Assembly: GCA_016282215.1 (NCBI GenBank)
Contig: JAEEKC010000292.1
Location: 1-8,094 of the forward strand
Reading direction: 5' to 3'
From: Lachnospiraceae bacterium
GTDB lineage: Bacteria; Bacillota; Clostridia; Lachnospirales; Lachnospiraceae
Length of the DNA stretch: 8,094 bases
Of this stretch, positions 5,430 to 8,094 are shown in pieces. The position numbers were made by a program, and so were the translations under genes. The stretch's first letter is position 1, and each line of letters begins with the position of its first letter. The notes under the pieces are model-generated. The model made no database searches. It saw only the letters and a program-made list of their open reading frames with translations, and was not told the DNA's origin.

Positions 5430-7871
5430 TTATTTTTTCTTGCTCTTCTTTCTCGGTGTTGACTGATAATGAGAAGTATCTTTCTTCTTGGATCCGCCTG
5501 CATTTGAAGACTTGTTTGCAGCGCTTTCGCTGCTGTCAGCCTTCTTGCTTTCCGTTTCGGAAGACTTCTTGGAAGAAGCTGCCTTCTTTCCGGAAGAAGC
5601 GCTCACGCCTGCAGTGGCCACTTCCTGCGTTCCGCCGATCTTCGTTCTCATGACATACCCCAGCGCACCGGTCACGCATACGGATGAATAAGCACCGGCT
5701 GCGATACCAACCATCAGAGGCGCTGCAAAATCGCGAATGCTGGATACGCCCAGGATGTAAAGAACAAGTACCATGACAAAGGTTGTCAGGTTGGAATAAA
5801 TAGATCTGGTCAGGGTTGAGGTGATACTCGAATCAACCAGTTCCTCTAAGTCTTTGCCGCGGCTTCCGCGGAGATTCTCACGGATACGGTCAAAGATGAC
5901 GATGGTCGAGTTGATGGAGTAACCTACGATCGTCAGCATACATGCGATAAACGTATTACCTACACTGGTCTTGGACAGCGCGTAGAACGCCAGCACAACC
6001 AGCACGTCATGAAGCAGGGCCAGTACGGCCGATGCCGCAAAACGGATATCCGTAAAACGGAACCAGATATAAACCAGCATGCAGAGCGTTGCAATGATGA
6101 CAGCCAGAACTGCGTCACGTCTCATCTCATTGGAGACGGTAGCACTGATGGTCTCGGCCGTGATCGATGATTCTTCCACACCGAATTTGTCCTTCATAGC
6201 CGTTACGAACTGCTCTCTCTCATCAACCGTCAGAGTTCTGGTCTTAATGATCACCTGGTTGGAATCATTTACCTTCTGGGTCTGAACATTGGAATCTTTC
6301 GTGATTCCTTCAACAATGGGAACAACGTCCGCTTCGATCTTTTCAATGGACATATCTTCATTGAACTCTACCGTTGTGGAAGTACCGCCCATGAACTCAA
6401 GTGAGAAGTTCAGGATATTGCCTGTCTGTGACTTATTCACGCCCATGAAGACAAATCCCAGCAGGATCATAATGATAGAGATTGCAAAGAACAGAGGCTT
6501 TTTGGAAAGGAATTTGATCGGTTTCATTTCCTTAGCCACACCGTAAAGCTTCTCGTTACGAAGTCCGATCGCATAGCAGGCATTGATCAAAAGTCTGGAA
6601 ATAACCAGTGCCGTGAACATGGATAAAACGATACCCATGGCCAGCGTGGTCGCAAAACCTTTGACGGAACCTGAGCCGCGAAGACCGAGTACTGCTGCTG
6701 CGATCAGGGTTGTGATATTACCGTCAAGGATGGCGCTCATGGCCTTGTCAAAACCGATCTTGATGGAAGACTGCAAGGTCTTACCGGTTGCCAGTTCCTC
6801 ACGGATACGTGCATAAATGATTACGTTCGCATCCACCGCCATACCGATCGCCAGGATAACACCGGCAATACCGGGAAGTGTCAGCGTAATATTCAGAGCA
6901 TTTAAAGTCAAAAGTGTAAGCAGTACATAAATGACCAGTGCGATCGCCGATACAAAACCGGGCAGCAGGTAAACCACGATCATGATCAGGCAGACAATGC
7001 CGAATCCGATGGCACCCGCCATCAGGGATGTTCTGATCGCATCAGAACCAAGCTGTGCACCGACTACGTTGGACCGGAGTTCTTCCAGCTCAAGCTTCAG
7101 TCCACCGATACGGATCGTGGAAGCAAGTCTTTCTGCTTCTTCAAAGTTTTCCATACCGCTGATCTGTGCCTGTCCGCCGGTGATCGGCTCGTTCACTGTC
7201 GGAACGGAAACAAAAGCGCCATCATAGTAGATACCGATGGTCTCGCCATTCTGATAGGCCGAAGTGGTTGCATCAGCAAAAGCCTTGGTTCCCACATCAT
7301 CGAATGCAAGGGAAACAACATACTGCTGATCCTTAGTACCGGACTGGGACTGGGTGCTGGTTGCCTGTGCGCTTGCCACATGTGTACCGTCAAGTACGAT
7401 ACCGCCATCGCCCATGATCTCTTCGATGGATTTCGTCAGCATATAATCGATGCTGCCTTCTTCCGTCACACCCAGATTATAGTTGGGATTTCCGTCGCTG
7501 CCGTTCTGTCTGATGAAGTACAGACTACCGGGACGACCCAGGTCTGACAGGATCTGATTGGCATCGGATACGCCGGGGATCTCGATATTGATACGATCGT
7601 TACCCTCTTTGTACACCTGTGCCTCGGTGCTGTAGCCCTCTACACGGCGCTGCAGTTTGTAGATGGTATCCGCCATATCTTCATTGGACGGATCCTCTTC
7701 ACCGACAACCTGATATGTGATGCTGACACCACCCGCCAGGTCGAGGCCCTGCTTGATGTTGGTCGCTGCTCCCGTCTTTCCTGCGCCGATACCGAACCAG
7801 GCGATGTAGCCCATTCCGGCGATTGCCAGGATTGCCAGGATCAGCACGATGACTGCTCTTGACTTCTTCAT
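5430..7871 (-). CDS. secDF: Fused SecD-SecF protein translocase subunit
   Basis: This membrane protein helps the SecYEG/SecA system export proteins, using the proton-motive force. The 813 residues comprise TM1 (about 6-28), an extracytoplasmic P1 region with GLDLAGG (42-48), five TM helices (about 280-435), a second half starting with a TM at about 457-477, FMGGTS (493-498), and five more TM helices (about 586-742). SecD-half Asp347 in GMAVDANV and the SecF-half Arg689 are kept. The conserved SecF-half Asp in GYSIND is Ser655 here (codon TCG, 5909-5907). The C-terminal tail (about 744-813) is Lys/Ser-rich and low in complexity. The start at 7871 has AGGAGG ten bases upstream and gives a MKKSRAV signal-anchor start; longer in-frame starts run into a repeat. 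No terminator follows the gene before the trp promoter. Confidence 0.96.
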   Translation of the reverse strand: MKKSRAVIVLILAILAIAGMGYIAWFGIGAGKTGAATNIKQGLDLAGGVSITYQVVGEEDPSNEDMADTIYKLQRRVEGYSTEAQVYKEGNDRINIEIPGVSDANQILSDLGRPGSLYFIRQNGSDGNPNYNLGVTEEGSIDYMLTKSIEEIMGDGGIVLDGTHVASAQATSTQSQSGTKDQQYVVSLAFDDVGTKAFADATTSAYQNGETIGIYYDGAFVSVPTVNEPITGGQAQISGMENFEEAERLASTIRIGGLKLELEELRSNVVGAQLGSDAIRTSLMAGAIGFGIVCLIMIVVYLLPGFVSAIALVIYVLLTLLTLNALNITLTLPGIAGVILAIGMAVDANVIIYARIREELATGKTLQSSIKIGFDKAMSAILDGNITTLIAAAVLGLRGSGSVKGFATTLAMGIVLSMFTALVISRLLINACYAIGLRNEKLYGVAKEMKPIKFLSKKPLFFAISIIMILLGFVFMGVNKSQTGNILNFSLEFMGGTSTTVEFNEDMSIEKIEADVVPIVEGITKDSNVQTQKVNDSNQVIIKTRTLTVDEREQFVTAMKDKFGVEESSITAETISATVSNEMRRDAVLAVIIATLCMLVYIWFRFTDIRFAASAVLALLHDVLVVLAFYALSKTSVGNTFIACMLTIVGYSINSTIVIFDRIRENLRGSRGKDLEELVDSSITSTLTRSIYSNLTTFVMVLVLYILGVSSIRDFAAPLMVGIAAGAYSSVCVTGALGYVMRTKIGGTQEVATAGVSASSGKKAASSKKSSETESKKADSSESAANKSSNAGGSKKKDTSHYQSTPRKKSKKK

Positions 7872-7881
7872 TGCTTTTATT

Positions 7882-7887
7882 CCTCCT
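7882..7887 (-). promoter_or_regulatory. Ribosome binding site that fixes the secDF start
   Basis: A perfect AGGAGG lies ten bases ahead of the ATG at 7871. In-frame ATGs at 7904 and 7937 are upstream of this site, are made wholly or partly from the palindromic repeat, and would place charged residues ahead of the first membrane helix. Confidence 0.85.
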
Positions 7888-7893
7888 AAATCT

Positions 7894-7989
7894 AAGCCCC
7901 TCATCCGGCGCTTCGCGCCACCTGTCTCGGTTTCCACCTCGGTCCGCGCTGAACAAGCGCCACTGGCGCTTAGCGCCCCCAGGGGGAAG
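7894..7989. repeat. Palindromic intergenic repeat, copy B (upstream of secDF)
   Basis: This is the second copy of the family at 3918-4016, in the same orientation and again just upstream of a gene's ribosome site. It has AAGCCCCTCATC, hairpin GGCGC-TTC-GCGCC (7907-7919), the hairpin AAGCGCC-ACT-GGCGCTT (7955-7971) enclosed by GCGCT/AGCGC (7946-7950 with 7972-7976), and CCCCC-A-GGGGG (7976-7986). Its first hairpin differs in sequence from copy A but keeps the pairing. The outer pair of the second stem is G-C here and T-A in copy A, so the structure is kept by compensating changes. Confidence 0.85.
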
Positions 7990-8094
7990 GCATGAGTCGC
8001 TCATTTATACATATGAAATACAAATGTACTGCTATCAACAGTTTCTCATCGATCTGCTGTCAGCAGTCCTTAATCCTCCACTGCCTGCAGCATG
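7990..8094 (-). other. Stretch upstream of secDF: possible gene end and weak promoter
   Basis: On the minus strand one frame reads MLQAVED and then TAA at 8072-8070. This could be the last codons of an upstream gene, but seven residues cannot identify it and other frames also close here. A weak promoter candidate is TTGATA (8038-8033), a 19-base spacer and TATGTA (8013-8008); the spacer is long and the -10 poor. A perfect inverted repeat CTGCTG-T-CAGCAG lies at 8054-8066 without a U-tract. Confidence 0.25.

Noticed and set aside
4783..5466. A 227-codon open frame on the plus strand over the trp leader
   Set aside because: It runs antisense through the T-box, the fold-back element and the ends of trpC and secDF. 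The T-box structure explains the sequence conservation expected there.
995..7989. Repeats as a possible CRISPR array
   Set aside because: The repeats are few, kilobases apart, of different lengths and strongly palindromic, with no regular spacers and no cas genes.

Overview
The window looks like a chromosomal segment of a Firmicute of the class Clostridia, probably Lachnospiraceae-like. This rests on strong AGGAGG-type ribosome binding sites, a fused SecDF, tRNA-sensing T-box control of an amino-acid operon, and GC-rich palindromic intergenic repeats of a kind common in gut clostridia. The genus cannot be fixed from the sequence alone. Every gene recognised is on the minus strand, so transcription runs from high to low coordinates.

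Layout in transcription order: (1) 8094-7990, a short stretch holding at most the end of an upstream gene and a weak promoter candidate. (2) A palindromic repeat (7989-7894), then secDF (7871-5430), a fused SecD-SecF protein-export motor subunit. (3) A strong promoter (5425-5397) starting five bases beyond the secDF stop codon, followed by a complete tryptophan T-box leader with a UGG specifier at 5260-5258, the T-box antiterminator, and a Rho-independent terminator at 5083-5047. (4) A 184-bp fold-back element (5045-4862) with perfect 13-bp terminal inverted repeats and several nested hairpins, lying between the T-box terminator and trpC. (5) The tryptophan genes trpC (4833-4039), trpF (3883-3230), trpB (3166-1979), trpA (1937-1146) and trpD (950 to the window edge, 3' end missing).

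The five trp genes encode the route from anthranilate to tryptophan: TrpD (phosphoribosyl transfer), TrpF (isomerase), TrpC (indole-glycerol-phosphate synthase) and the TrpA/TrpB synthase. Anthranilate synthase (trpE/trpG) is not in the window. The order C-F-B-A-D is rearranged compared with the common E-G-D-C-F-B-A, with trpD last after a 195-bp gap. When uncharged tRNA-Trp accumulates, the T-box should antiterminate and allow transcription of the operon.

The least ordinary content is between the genes. Three kinds of fold-back repeat occupy gaps in and around the operon: the 184-bp element in the trpC leader; a roughly 97-bp family with copies ahead of trpF and ahead of secDF, whose stems show compensatory base changes; and a family with a long copy between trpA and trpD and a short copy, lacking the 66-bp hairpin, that overlaps the trpF stop codon. 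All the long forms carry small hairpins with a TTC loop (GAA on the coding strand). SecDF has Ser where the conserved transmembrane Asp of the SecF half is expected. I did not find an unmistakably new multi-gene system.
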